64,000 nt of DNA from Punica granatum (lineage: Eukaryota; Streptophyta; Magnoliopsida; Myrtales; Lythraceae). Shown here in pieces: positions 23,952 through 35,100 of this stretch; within the stretch, counting starts at the first letter, position 1; each line of letters begins with the position of its first letter. The translations under genes were made by a program, and so were the position numbers. A model generated the notes under the pieces. It was not told the DNA's origin. It ran no database searches and saw only the letters and a list, made by a program, of their open reading frames with translations. Where the stretch lies: positions 18,686,568-18,750,567 of the forward strand of contig NC_045134.1 in assembly GCF_007655135.1 (NCBI RefSeq). The letters run 5' to 3'.

Positions 23952-26900
23952 ATGTCATTGATCTTTGTAGCTCTTCCTGAATTTGTTATTGAAAATATTG
24001 CTTATGTTCCTATACTTAATGGACAAAATTTTTCTAACTAGGATGAGTCAATTCTTTTCACTCTGAGGTACATGGACCTAGACTATGCGCTCCGTGAAGA
24101 GGAGCCATCTGCTCCCACGGATACAGATGCGCCTGAGGTCAAGGAGAAGTATGAGTGGTGGGAGAAATCCAACCGCTTAAGCCCTCATGAAGTCTTGTGT
24201 GAGTAAAAGCATACGGGGAGCTGTTGATGAGGTGATGAAGGCTAAGGATTTTCAAAAGGCAATTAAATAACAATTTGCCAAATCATATGAGGTCTTGGCA
24301 AGTACCCTGATGAAGTGGCTGACTAGTAATACCTTCGACAGTTCAAAGGGTGTGCGTGCGCACATTACGAAAATGAGAGACTTGGCAACTCAACTCAAGA
24401 CCCTAAAGATTGATATCTCCAAGCCATTTCTGGTTCACTTCATTCTCAACTCTTTGCCAGCTGAGGTACATTCTCAACTCTTTTCTAACTAGGATGAGTC
24501 AATTCTTTTCACTCTGAGGTACATGGACCTAGACTATGCGCTCCGTGAAGAGGAGCCACCTGCTCCCACGGATACAGATGTGCCTGAGGTCAAGGAGAAG
24601 TATGAGTGGTGGGAGAAATCCAACCGCTTAAGCCCTCATGAAGTCTTGTGTGAGTAAAAGCATACGGGGAGCTGTTGATGAGGTGATGAAGGCTAAGGAT
24701 TTTCAAAAGGCAATTAAATAACAATTTGCCAAATCATATGAGGTCTTGGCAAGTACCCTGATGAAGTGGCTGACTAGTAATACCTTCGACAGTTCAAAGG
24801 GTGTGCGTGCGCACATTACGAAAATGAGAGACTTGGCAACTCAACTCAAGACCCTAAAGATTGATATCTCCAAGCCATTTCTGGTTCACTTCATTCTCAA
24901 CTCTTTGCCAGCTGAGTATGGACCTTTTAAGATCTCCAACAACACACATAAGGAGGAGTAGTCCATTACAAAACTCTTGACCATATGTGTTCAAGAGGAG
25001 GAGAAGATGAAGCAGGACAAGCCTGAAGTTGTCCATTTGGCTACCCGTCCAAAGGGTAAAGGCAATAAGGATCATGGGAAGAGTCAGTATAAGGCGCCAC
25101 TAAGACAGATGGCAATAAGGTGAAGTGCTTCTTCTGTAGGAAGAATGGGCATGTGAAGAAAGATCGCCTAAAATATAAGAAGTGGTTGGAAAAGAGATGT
25201 ATCTCAATTTGTTTAGTATGTCATGAATTATTTTTCGTTGAAACTCTTAAAAATACATGGTGGATTGACTTCGGTTCTTCAATCCATATTGTTAATACCA
25301 TGTAGGGATTTCTCAACCTAAGAAAACCGACAGAAAGTGAGAGGTTCGTCTACTCAGGGAATAATAGACGCTCTCAAGTCGTTAAAGTTGAGACACTTAG
25401 AATAATTCTATCTTTGGGATATGCTTTAAATTTGAATAATGTTTTTTACATTTCAGACTTTTCTAGAAATTTGATTTATATTTCCAGACTGGCTGTATTT
25501 GACTACAAATTTCTATTTGAGAATAAATGGACTATTTTTAGAAATAATTTTGTCATTGTTAGTAGTACCATGATTGATAATCTCTTTAAAGTTGATTTAC
25601 ATCTCGACTTTGAGCAAAATTATTTATGTTTGCATGCGACTGCTAGTATTAAGAGAAATCATGTGGATGAAAATTACTCTTTACTTTGCAATAAGAGGTT
25701 AGGACATATCTCTTTAGAGAGGATTAAGAGATTGGTAAAGGAAGGAGTCCTAAAGATTCTGGACGATACCGACTTTAAAACTTGCTTGGACTGCATAAAG
25801 GGAAAGCAAACCAACAAGACATCCAAGGGTTCTCGAATGAGTTCTAAGCTTCTCAAAATCATACATACTGATATCCGTGGTCCATTTTCGACCCCTGTTT
25901 TAATGGTTAGAGATATTTTATCTCCTTTTTTTTTATGACCATTCCAGATATATGTATTTCTATCTTCTAAATGAAAAGGCGAAAGCTCTTGATGCTTTCA
26001 AATCATTTAAGGTAGAAGTAGAGAAACATAAGGACAAGAAAATCAAGATCGTTAGATATGATAGGGGTAGGGAGTACTACAGGCAATACACAAAGAATGG
26101 ACAAAAGAGTGGTCCATTTGCGAAATTCCTCGAAAAGAAGGTATAGACTACCACGAGACCTTCTCTCCAATTTCTAAGAAGAACTCGCTTCGGATAATTA
26201 TGGCGTTGGTGGCTCATATGGACTTAGGGTTACACCAGATGGATGTGAAAACGGCTTTTCTTAATGGGGATCTTGATGAGGAGGTATACATGAAGCAACC
26301 TGAAGGGTTTAATGTTGATAGTCATAAATTGTGCAGGTTAACGAAATCTATATATAGACTAAAACAAGCATCGAGCTAATGGCATCTAATGTTTCACAAG
26401 GTCATCATTTCATTCAGATTTTCTAAAAACCTTGTTGCTCAATGTATATACCTGAAAGTCAGTGGGAGTAAGTTTATTTTCTTAGTCCTATATGTAGATG
26501 ACATACTCCTTGCAAGCAGTGACTTGGATCTGTTGGAAGAGACTAAACAGTTTTTCTCTACTAATTTTGAAATGAAGGATATGGGTAAAGCCTCTTATGT
26601 CATTGGTATAGAGATTCACGGAGACAGAAAACAAAGAACTATAGGACTGTCTTAAAAAACCTACATTGAAAAGATTTTGCAGAGATTTGGTATGAAAGAT
26701 TGTCGACCTTCTCTAGCCCCTGTAATCAAAGTGGATAAATTCAATAATGACCTTTTACCTAAGGATGAGTTGGAACTTGAGCAGATGAAGAACATCCCAT
26801 ATGCATCCGCAGTTGGGAATTTAATGTATGCTTAGGTCTGCATGAGGCCTAACATATGTCTGGCGGTTGGATTGCTGGGGCGTTGCCAAAGTAATCCTGG

Positions 26901-27468
26901 GATCCAACATTGGGTTGCTGCAAAGAACGTGATGAGGTATCTTCAGGGAACCAAGGACTACCAGTTGACCTACATGCATACCAACCATTTGAGGGTGATT
27001 TGTTATTCAGATGCTGACTTTGCCGGATGTGTAAATTCCAGAAAATCTACTTCAGGGTATGTGTTTCTTCTTGCTAGAAGAGCCATTTCCTGGAGGAGTA
27101 TCAAGCAGTCTATGGTGGCTACATCTACTATGGAGGCAAAGTTTATTGCATGCTATGAAGTCACGACACAGGCACTATGGTTGAAGAATTTCATAAGTGG
27201 TCTTCAAGTTGATGATACGATACAAAGACCAATCCAGATCTATTGGATAGCACAGCTGCAATGTTCTTCTCTAAGAATAACAAAAGTGACAGCATAAATA
27301 AACATATCGATATCAAGTATCACAGTGTAAGGGAGTATATCAAGAAAAAACATGGTGATTATTGAACACACAAGTACATATGCTATGATTGCAGATCTAA
27401 TGACTAAAGGTTTATCGGTAAAACAATTTATTGATCATGTTGGAAGTATGGGTCTACAAGCCGTGTAG
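23952..27468 (+). pseudogene. Copia gag-pol polyprotein, degenerate
   Basis: The likely start is ATG 23952, leading into a gag N terminus that reaches a stop where a Trp is expected (tag near 24038). Order after that: gag with an internal 451-bp duplication; a CCHC zinc knuckle near 25120-25165 whose last Cys is Arg; a protease whose active-site Asp-Ser-Gly reads Asp-Phe-Gly near 25266; an integrase zinc finger (RLGHIS and CLDCIKGK, with one His ligand lost); part of the integrase core to about 26145; reverse transcriptase with YVDD at 26491-26502; and RNase H (SDADFAG near 27010), ending at TAG 27466-27468. Much of the integrase core and its C-terminal part are missing: sequence passes directly from an integrase strand to the start of reverse transcriptase near 26140. 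Several stops and frameshifts make it non-functional. Related full elements would be needed to mobilise it. Confidence 0.92.
24031..24916 (+). repeat. 451-bp tandem duplication inside copia gag
   Basis: Positions 24031-24465 recur at 24482-24916 with only two differences seen by eye (ccatct/ccacct near 24110 and gatgc/gatgt near 24130). The copies carry the same stop codons, so they were duplicated after the gene had died. Confidence 0.95.
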
Positions 27469-27820
27469 TTTTTCTTGATATATTTTGGACAATTATGTAT
27501 TACTTTTGTTATTTTAGAGAATAAAGTTGAACTCTATTTCCCATCAATTGCGCAAATAAAGTATTGAATTCATTGAGATATAAAGTAGGACCTATGTAAA
27601 TTATGTCGAGTTACAAATTTTCCCTAAAGTGCTTATTTTGGGAGTGTTATACATCATGACACATGGTTGGGAAGTAGTCTCTTGCCAGGTATCACTGCCA
27701 TGGTTCATGTGTAGCATTCTCAGGGTAAGTGGGAGGTTTCCATAGTTAAGGGAATGTCAAGTTTGGCCAAATAAAGTTTATCACTTATAAATATTTGTGT
27801 CATGGGGCTAACTGGAAGAA

Positions 27821-28550
27821 TGTAAGAAATATTTTGTATTTACATAATTAAGGAAAGGGGTATTTACTTAAAATGGCCCATGGTTTGTCCGTTTTGTCAA
27901 ATCTATCATATGCTTTTTTTTTGTCAAATCTATCATATGGTTTACTTTTTACATCAAATCTATCCCGGCGTTATCTTTTCCGTCGACATCTAACGGCCGT
28001 GCTGACGTAGCACGTGGAGAGATAGTGGGCCCACTTGCCACGTAGGCGCCACGTCAGCTCAGCCGTTAGATGTTGACGGAAAAGATAATGCCGGGATAGA
28101 TTTGATGCAAAAAGTAAAACATGGTATAGATTTGACAAAAAAAAGCATATGATAGATTTGACAAAACGGGCAAACCATGGGCCATTTTAGGTAAAAACCC
28201 CTTAAGGAAATAATCTCTCAATTAGGTGGCCCTCATGTCACAATATATTCTATGATTTGAGTGAGATATTTCATATCTTGTGAATTGCAGAGAATATCCT
28301 TTTGATGGAATGATGTATAAGGAAATATTATTCCGAGGGTTCCCTAACTCCGCTTATTTAAAATGGCATATGTCTACATCTAGACGTCCCATATGAGAAG
28401 GTTAGGAGCTAGAAGACACTTCCAGTCTTATTTGTTTTACAGGTCTATCGGGAGATGTGTGGAAATCATCGAGGTTATTAAGGCAATGGCTGGATGTCAG
28501 TTTATTCCGCTATATAATATATTATTAATATATTTAAAATTAATCTTACA
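27821..28550 (+). repeat. 3' LTR of the copia element, interrupted
   Basis: It starts TGTAAGA and ends TCTTACA at 28550, next to the ATTTT target duplication. About 354 bp of this 730-bp unit is the mini-element at 27857-28201 plus its duplicated 9-bp target. Confidence 0.9.
27857..28201. mobile_element. Palindromic MULE-type mini-element in the copia 3' LTR
   Basis: 345 bp with GGGGTATTTAC at one end and GTAAAAACCCC at the other. The arms are complementary over roughly 150 bp (tgtcaaatctatcatatgc against gcatatgatagatttgaca). It is flanked by a perfect 9-bp duplication, TTAAGGAAA, at 27848-27856 and 28202-28210. A 9-bp duplication and long inverted arms are hallmarks of Mutator-family insertion. 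It carries no gene, so it depended on a transposase elsewhere. Confidence 0.92.
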
Positions 28551-28700
28551 ATTTTATCAATAAATCGCCAGTGTAGAAGACATTTACAAAAATAGATGTC
28601 TACATTAATTGCATGGATTTAATTAAAATTGGCAAAATCAATTTCCAAATAGAGAAAATATTGCTACTTATTTTAAATACAAAGACCTTAGTGCATGTCA

Positions 28701-30420
28701 TCACCTTTTTCTCTCTACGTGCCATAACCGATTAGCGATATGGTTGCGTACAACATTCATCTCGGGACTACTCATGTCCACTTTAGTTTGAATTCCTGGT
28801 TGTTCTGGTGGATTTCGAAATTCATTGTAATCCGCCCAAGTATCACCGTACTCCTCAAATAACCTGTCGTGGTAATGATTGCTGCGAATAAAATTATGCA
28901 ACACAAAACAAGCAAGGGCAATTTGTCCTTGTCTATGCGTTTTGAAGTTTGGCATCAAATTCATTATGGCGAATCTCCTCTTCAAAATACCAAAACAATG
29001 TTCGATGAAATTACAATCTGATGCGTGGCTCCGATTGAACAGCTCCTTTTTTGTTGTCGGCGGATTGTCTTCACCGAAAATACTTTAGTGATACCGTTCC
29101 CCCTTGTATGGAGCCAAATATCCCGGAATATTGGGAAACCCTACATCGACAACATAATATTGTTATGGAAATAACAAAAGGAAAATTACAGTTAAATACG
29201 TTAGGGCTGAAATTTTTTGGAAAATAGAAAGTTTATCAGCAAATACTCACCACCACATGGCGCTGGAAATAATTCTAATGTGGCAGCTTAGGAAAAAATT
29301 CTTGAATCATGTATCGAACCCTCCCAACCCATCATGACATATGTAAACATCTTATCGTGGGAACAAGCGCCGAGCACATTTTGTGATATCTCTGTATTCC
29401 GATTGCGATAAGCTACTCTTTTGTCCTTAGGGACACATGCAACCATATGGGTTTCATCCATAGCTCCGATGCAATCTTGCGGGGCAATGCAAAATTATGT
29501 AATTTATATAATCTTATGAAATGAATTATTATAGTATTGACTTATCAAAAAATACTTTAAAGAAATGCCATTACTGATAATTTTCAATTTCAGGCTGTAC
29601 AACAACGTTTCTATGTCTTATATAAATCGATGTTAAGGCTTGTATTCCTCGGAGAATTTTTCTAATGAGTTTTTACCCCAAATGGTCCATGGTTTACCCG
29701 TTTTGTCAAATCTATCATATACTTTTTTATGTCAGATATATCTCACGGTTTACCTTTTGCATCAAATATATCTCGGCGTTATCTTTTCCGTCGACATCTA
29801 ACAGCTGTGCTGACGTAGTGCCCACGTGGCAAGTGTAGGCCACTATCGCTTCACGTGCCACATCAGCACGGCCGTTAGATGTCAACGGAAAAGATAATGT
29901 CGGGATAGATTTGATGCAAAAAGTAAACCATAGGATATATCTGACAAAAAAAACATAGGATAGATTTGACAAAACGGGTAAACCATGAGCCATTTGGGGT
30001 ATTAACCCCTTTTTCTAAATGATCGTGACACCGTCTCCTTGGAATGTTGGTACCTTTCCACCACTACTGCATATCCCATACTATGTGAAATAACCAATAA
30101 GAATACTACGAGCATCTCTTCGACGGTGATACCATTCCTAGTATCATTGATGCCACATTGCCGTCGAAGTGTGTCACAGAGGTTTTTCTAAATACGTAGG
30201 ATCCCATTATGAAATTCTCGTAGTATCTAATATTATTCCCCAAAACTTCAAGCGTGTACTCTCTTCCTTGAAGTTGAGAAGTTCTACATGAGATGTTCCG
30301 TCTAACCTGTTCTTCGACCGCCGCAACTTGCATTATCAAAAATAAGAACCACCGTTGCCTAATTTCCATCTCTTCGTTACTAGAGCTATCGCCATATTGC
30401 AAAGTGTTATTCCTTGGCAT
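28701..30420 (-). pseudogene. PIF/Harbinger transposase (HARBI1-like), degenerate
   Basis: On the - strand it starts with ATG 30420 and a helical N terminus, then TLEVLG with a YYENFIMGSYVFRK block typical of plant Harbinger transposases. A mini-element splits it at 29667-30010. It resumes with ILRGIQALTS-like sequence and then the DDE nuclease: GAMDETH near 29460, HDSRI near 29310 and IEHCFGILKRRF near 29000, giving the Asp, Asp and Glu. The end is FVLHNFIRSN and a stop at 28701-28703. A donor-like gtgag near 29262 marks an old intron. Frame changes, an in-frame stop near 29100 and the nested insertion inactivate it. By family it excises elements with TTA/TAA target duplications, with help from a MYB-like partner. 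I could not find its terminal repeats. Confidence 0.85.
29667..30010. mobile_element. Second copy of the palindromic MULE-type mini-element
   Basis: 344 bp, clearly related to the element at 27857-28201, sharing tttgtcaaatctatcata, the ttatcttttccgtc block and gatagatttga. The ends are GAGTTTTTACCCC and TTAACCCC. The flanks TTTTCTAAT and TTTTCTAAA form a 9-bp target duplication with one mismatch. It interrupts the Harbinger transposase. Confidence 0.85.
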
Positions 30421-30663
30421 ATTTTCTTTTAATTGTGAGCCTATAACAGTGGAAGGAAGTTCATGAACATGTCATTAAATATAAAACACAATAATTCATA
30501 GCCATACACAATAAAAAATTCCAAGCACACATAAAACATAATCAAGTCAAGATATCAAAACACACATAACAAACATAGCCGTACATGTAATGTCATAACA
30601 AAGAAAAAGAGATGAGATTATCGAAAAATTTCAACTAAACATAAAGCTGAATCCCGAGCTCAT

Positions 30664-31806
30664 TCAAGAGTCAAAAAGATGCTGTAGCTTTTGTGCTTCT
30701 TCCGCGTAGTACATGAAAAGCCTCCTCATTTTGTCATCAAGGAGAGCTAAGCTGTCAGTTATGTACGGTTTAAGCGGGATTGTCGGTTTCAATTTATCCA
30801 ACTCCACCATGGCTTCCTCGATGCTATTCCTCTCAGGCTTCTCAGGACTGGAAACGGACTTGCTTCTCTGTGACGACAGTGGGGTGCTCTTTGGCTTCTA
30901 TTTGAAACTGGCCTTGAACAAGTCCATGCACTCCTGTAGTTGTGAGCTTGTCGATGAAGGTCTTTTGTGCACTCGACGTCGGGACTCAAATATAATAGGC
31001 TCTTGAACCTAGACGGGGTTATTACTCTTGTCGGAGCCTTCTTCGAGGTTGATAGGCTATTCTTGCCTTTTCTTAGATGTTGATAGGAATTCCTCATGCA
31101 GTTGTCCTTCCTCATCCGAAGTCCTCGGTCTATCGGTCGAGGAGATGCGGAGAGTAACGGTAGCAGTTGAAGCACTGGAAAGCTCATTCAACAGGCGGTA
31201 GTGCTTCCAGCCTTTGGTTCGGAATGTCTTGAAGGCCCTGTTCTTTTGCACGATGAAAAAAAGATCATTGAACAAGACACTTCATTAAATACGAAGCAAC
31301 CATACAAAGAGAACCTATAAACAAAGGACATGCACATATATATTAAAATGAAGCAGTAATATAGTCACCATTTTACCTTGAAAGACTTATCATATTTCTG
31401 AACTGATATTATTAGGAATTCAAGTTCACGCTCAAAAGATAAGAAAAAGATTGATATGATGTTATGCGAAGTCGGCAAACAAAGATTGTACCTTGATAAA
31501 CGTATCACATACATCGGGAGTCACCTTGATAATATTAGTGTCGTCATCCCATCCGACTCCAGTATGGTTAAGCAGTTCGGTGCATTGCTTGTACATGGTC
31601 TTCAGTCTTGTCGCCTTGTCCTTTATCTTATAGGAGCACAGTTGCTCATCGGGAAATTGCTTTCCCATATCTACCGTCATCTCATCCTAATCCCTTTGCT
31701 TTCAAGATGTAGTGTGGCTCCTTTTCAACTTGTCAAGCATGATATGAATGAAAGCCAACTCCATCTGATCAGTCAACTCGAGAATATTCCAATCCTTAGG
31801 AACCAT
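30664..31806 (-). pseudogene. MYB/SANT-like accessory protein of the PIF/Harbinger element, degenerate
   Basis: From ATG 31806 on the - strand the reading starts MVPKDWNILELTDQ. It meets stops near 31700, continues as the trihelix-like MYB/SANT domain (KIKDKATRLKTMYKQ, GVGWDD near 31540), passes an apparent intron at about 31276-31460, then reads AFKTFRTKGWKHYRLLNEL, a Ser-rich linker and a C-terminal helix ending LQHLFDS at the stop 30664-30666. It matches the second open frame of plant PIF/Harbinger elements, which binds DNA and helps import the transposase into the nucleus. It lies just upstream of the transposase on the same strand, as expected for one element. Stops and a frame change show it is inactive. 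Confidence 0.8.
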
Positions 31807-32186
31807 AATGGATGCATTTGTCGAAGCAGAACTTCCACACGTAACAGGCAAACAACATGAATAACAAAACATAAACAAGTTGCAGCGAAACGGAATGCAA
31901 TTTATAAGAAGTCGGCCACATTCGCATTAACTTAAAAAAAGCACAAATCTGAAGTGTCCATTTAGCACAATTGAAGACACTTGCATTTGCAAAGCATCAT
32001 GTGCCCTAAAAAGAAGGGCATATATGTATAAGCATTTGGATTTCCCATATATTCTATTCAATCTTGCTTTAGATAGTGGGGAACAATGACATTAGACGAT
32101 AGATTTCAATTACTCAGCAATACAACAAAAACTAGTGTACTGTCATGAGAGGTTTTTTTTTTTTATGAACTCCACCATTTATTCTT

Positions 32187-35100
32187 TGTCAGCACCCCAT
32201 TTTGGTCCACTAGCTCTAGCAGATAATATCAGCAGCCACCCCCTTGACCACGGCCCGACAAGCATGACAAAAGAAGGCCTAATAAACCCCGGGCTACTAT
32301 TCATAGTTGGGTAAGCAAGGGCAACCACACGATCATGAAGCGCGACTGCGGAAAAGCCCTAGGGCTTCCGTAAAGGTCACAAAAAGCAACCAAAGAGCCC
32401 AAACATGTATCAAATCCCGGGATGACAAAGGCTGGCTCACTGCAGCATTATTCATCGCCATAGCGTCAAAAGATACCTAATACGGGGCTCTAAAAGTAGC
32501 TCATGATGCCAAACTGACGAATTTCATCTCCGTGCACATTACGCAAATCACTTGCTTGAGCCGGGGCGCTCCCAAACATTCGTAGATGATCTTTCTGATG
32601 GAGCTTCCAGGACTCCTATTCCATAGGCAAATCAACGGCACCCGAAAACAGGTTTGGCCATACCCAAGGGTCATCAGGACCAGGGACTAGGCTTCAAACT
32701 GTTTTTCGAAAATCATTCAGATCTCCCGAGTGGATCCATGCCCGAGAAAAGTGGCCATTTCTATTGAATTCTCTAGTCGAAGACCTAGTCAACGAAACGT
32801 CAGTATACAAAATCCACACCCATCAGTCCCAGGGACCTTAAAGACCAGGGAAATAAATCCCTATCACAATGCAACAGTCGTTTAGGTCCCCCGAACGCCA
32901 TTCATGCAGAAAAAAGGGCCATTTTCAGGCAAAATCTCACGCCCAGAGCTTGTTCTGTGAAATGTTAACGCCCTAGCTCTGTACAACCCAATCTTAACAA
33001 CCCCAAGGGCTTGGGAAATCATTTTGGCTCAGACAGCACGAATCATACAAGTATCTCGAGTAGCCCTAAAGTGGTCTCGAACGTCGCCCAGCAAAATCTT
33101 CGGAATCCGTTTTCGAAAAACGGAAAACACAGCGATCTTCGGACACCTCAAGACACTCAAGACAAAAACAGAAAAGTTCGATTGTAGATTCTTGGGACGT
33201 CTCCGGTTCCTTGTCTGTACCGGAGGCTGTTGAGTTGACTGTTTTGCCCCAACCAAAATGATCGGCACAGAATGCAGAGATATAAACAGTCGACATAAAC
33301 AATTAACTTCGCTCAAATCACCCGAATCGAGCAAAATGGACTCCCATGCCCCGGGTCACCTAAATCATCGACCTAAGCGGAGCATGTCGATATTAGGCTT
33401 GTTGGAATCCTCTCCTCGCCGCGGTCAACAAGGCGTCATCCATTCGAGTCACAAATCCTGAACATGCTCTCAGTCGAGACCCGAACCTCTCGACTACCCT
33501 TTTTCCATTCAATGGGACCCACCACATCTCTTCTTCTCTTTCTCCCATTAACTTTTATACAACCTATGCACCGCCCTTCACATATACATACACCTTTACC
33601 ATCCATCCATCCTCATCATCCTATCCTCCTACAATCCATTCTCCTCCAATCACAACTTTCTAAAACTAACCAACACCACACCATCCCTCAACCCACCCCC
33701 CCCAGACATACATACACCCACCCCATCCACCATCATCTCTTCTTCCATCAACTCTCATACACCTCTACATACATATACATTCTATCTTCCATCCAAACAC
33801 AATCTCATCTCTTCCAATCACCATCCAACACCTCATCATTTCCTATTCATCATCTTCTTCAATTTACTAATTCCACTTACCATTCTTCATCCAATTTTCA
33901 ACTATCAACTTCTCTCTCTAACAAAACTCTCTCAACTCTCTCCAAAGCTCTCAAAAACTCTCATTTTCGGAACTCCGTACCAGCAGCCCGTCCCAAGGCC
34001 GAAACGGGCAAAAAACGACCCAATTTTCCAGCGATCGCATCCCGGCCCGACCCAAACCTCAAGCAAACTTCATACCCCCTAGTTCTCGACCTCCCGGGTC
34101 CATTGGTGAAGTTATTTTTACCATTTGGAGCCTCCTCAAACCCCGTTTCAGCGCTGCCCAGAACTGAACCTTCAAGCTTTCTTCCTTTTCTGGCGTGTCT
34201 CCTCCTTCCACGACTTAGGTGAGTCGTGTCCACTACCGCGGAAGAGCCACCCGCGGCCCTCACTCTTCCTGTGACAAGGAGGTCACGTCCAGAGAGCTAA
34301 TCCACCGGACTAGGCGCTCCCGGGACCTCATTCCCTTCTCGGATCCTTTCTTTTTTCTTCTCAGTTGTTTTCTTCTTTCTCGGGTTTGTGTAGGGACCAG
34401 TGGCCTGAGCTTAGCCTCCATCCCCACCGTGGACGCCTAAGGTGTTGGGAATCACCGTGCACAGTAGTCGGAGTCACCTTCTCCTTCCCTTTCAACCTGG
34501 TTTACCAGAGAAGCTCATATCGGGTCCCCCCTGACCAGCCCCTGTAACAGCCTACTCCCAGACTCTTTTGAGCTTCTAAACCACCTCAAACACGCCCCGA
34601 GACGCAGGTATAACTTCCTTACCTTTAGAGATGTAGGCCTTTTAGGTTTCATCACATTTGTGAGGTGATAAGGCAGTCCCTGATCGACAATATGCATGTT
34701 TATGTTTAGCTTGCTCCCATCTCATTTATTATGTGTGCATAGAGTTGTGATGTATGTTAGCATAACAGGAAAAAGGTGTAGTTGAGGTCGAGAAGATTAT
34801 TGCGAGGGTGGACTCTTGCTCCTTGACTTAGTCGGTTTCCCGTGCTTAATGTTTTTTATGTCAAGAGTCGGTGTTGTTTTATCGATTCCGTTAAATATTA
34901 TATTTGTGTATGTTTGCATGCTTGTATATGTTTCTAAGAGCATGGCGGCACTGACTTTGCAAAGTGTATGGTATTGTCTTGTTTGATGTTTTATACATGC
35001 GAGAAAGGGCTAAAATCGAGATGGGAGACCATCCAAGACCCGAGTCAGGTCAAGGTCGGTTCTTCTCTTGGAGAGTGGCCGAGAGCTCTTAACTTCCCTC

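Larger units (their letters stand above)
22210..28550 (+). mobile_element. Ty1/copia LTR retrotransposon, complete ends, dead coding region
   Basis: Two related LTRs (22210-22578 and 27821-28550) both begin TGTAAGA and end TCTTACA. The 5-bp sequence ATTTT flanks the element at 22205-22209 and 28551-28555. A primer site for initiator tRNA-Met follows the first LTR. Gag, protease, integrase, reverse transcriptase and RNase H remains lie between in copia order. The two LTRs differ at clearly more than one base in ten by eye, so the insertion is not recent. A MULE-type mini-element sits inside the second LTR. Confidence 0.93.

Noticed and set aside
33464..34222. 252-codon open frame
   Set aside because: It owes its length to G depletion, which removes most stop codons. 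The composition is low-complexity and no domain is visible.
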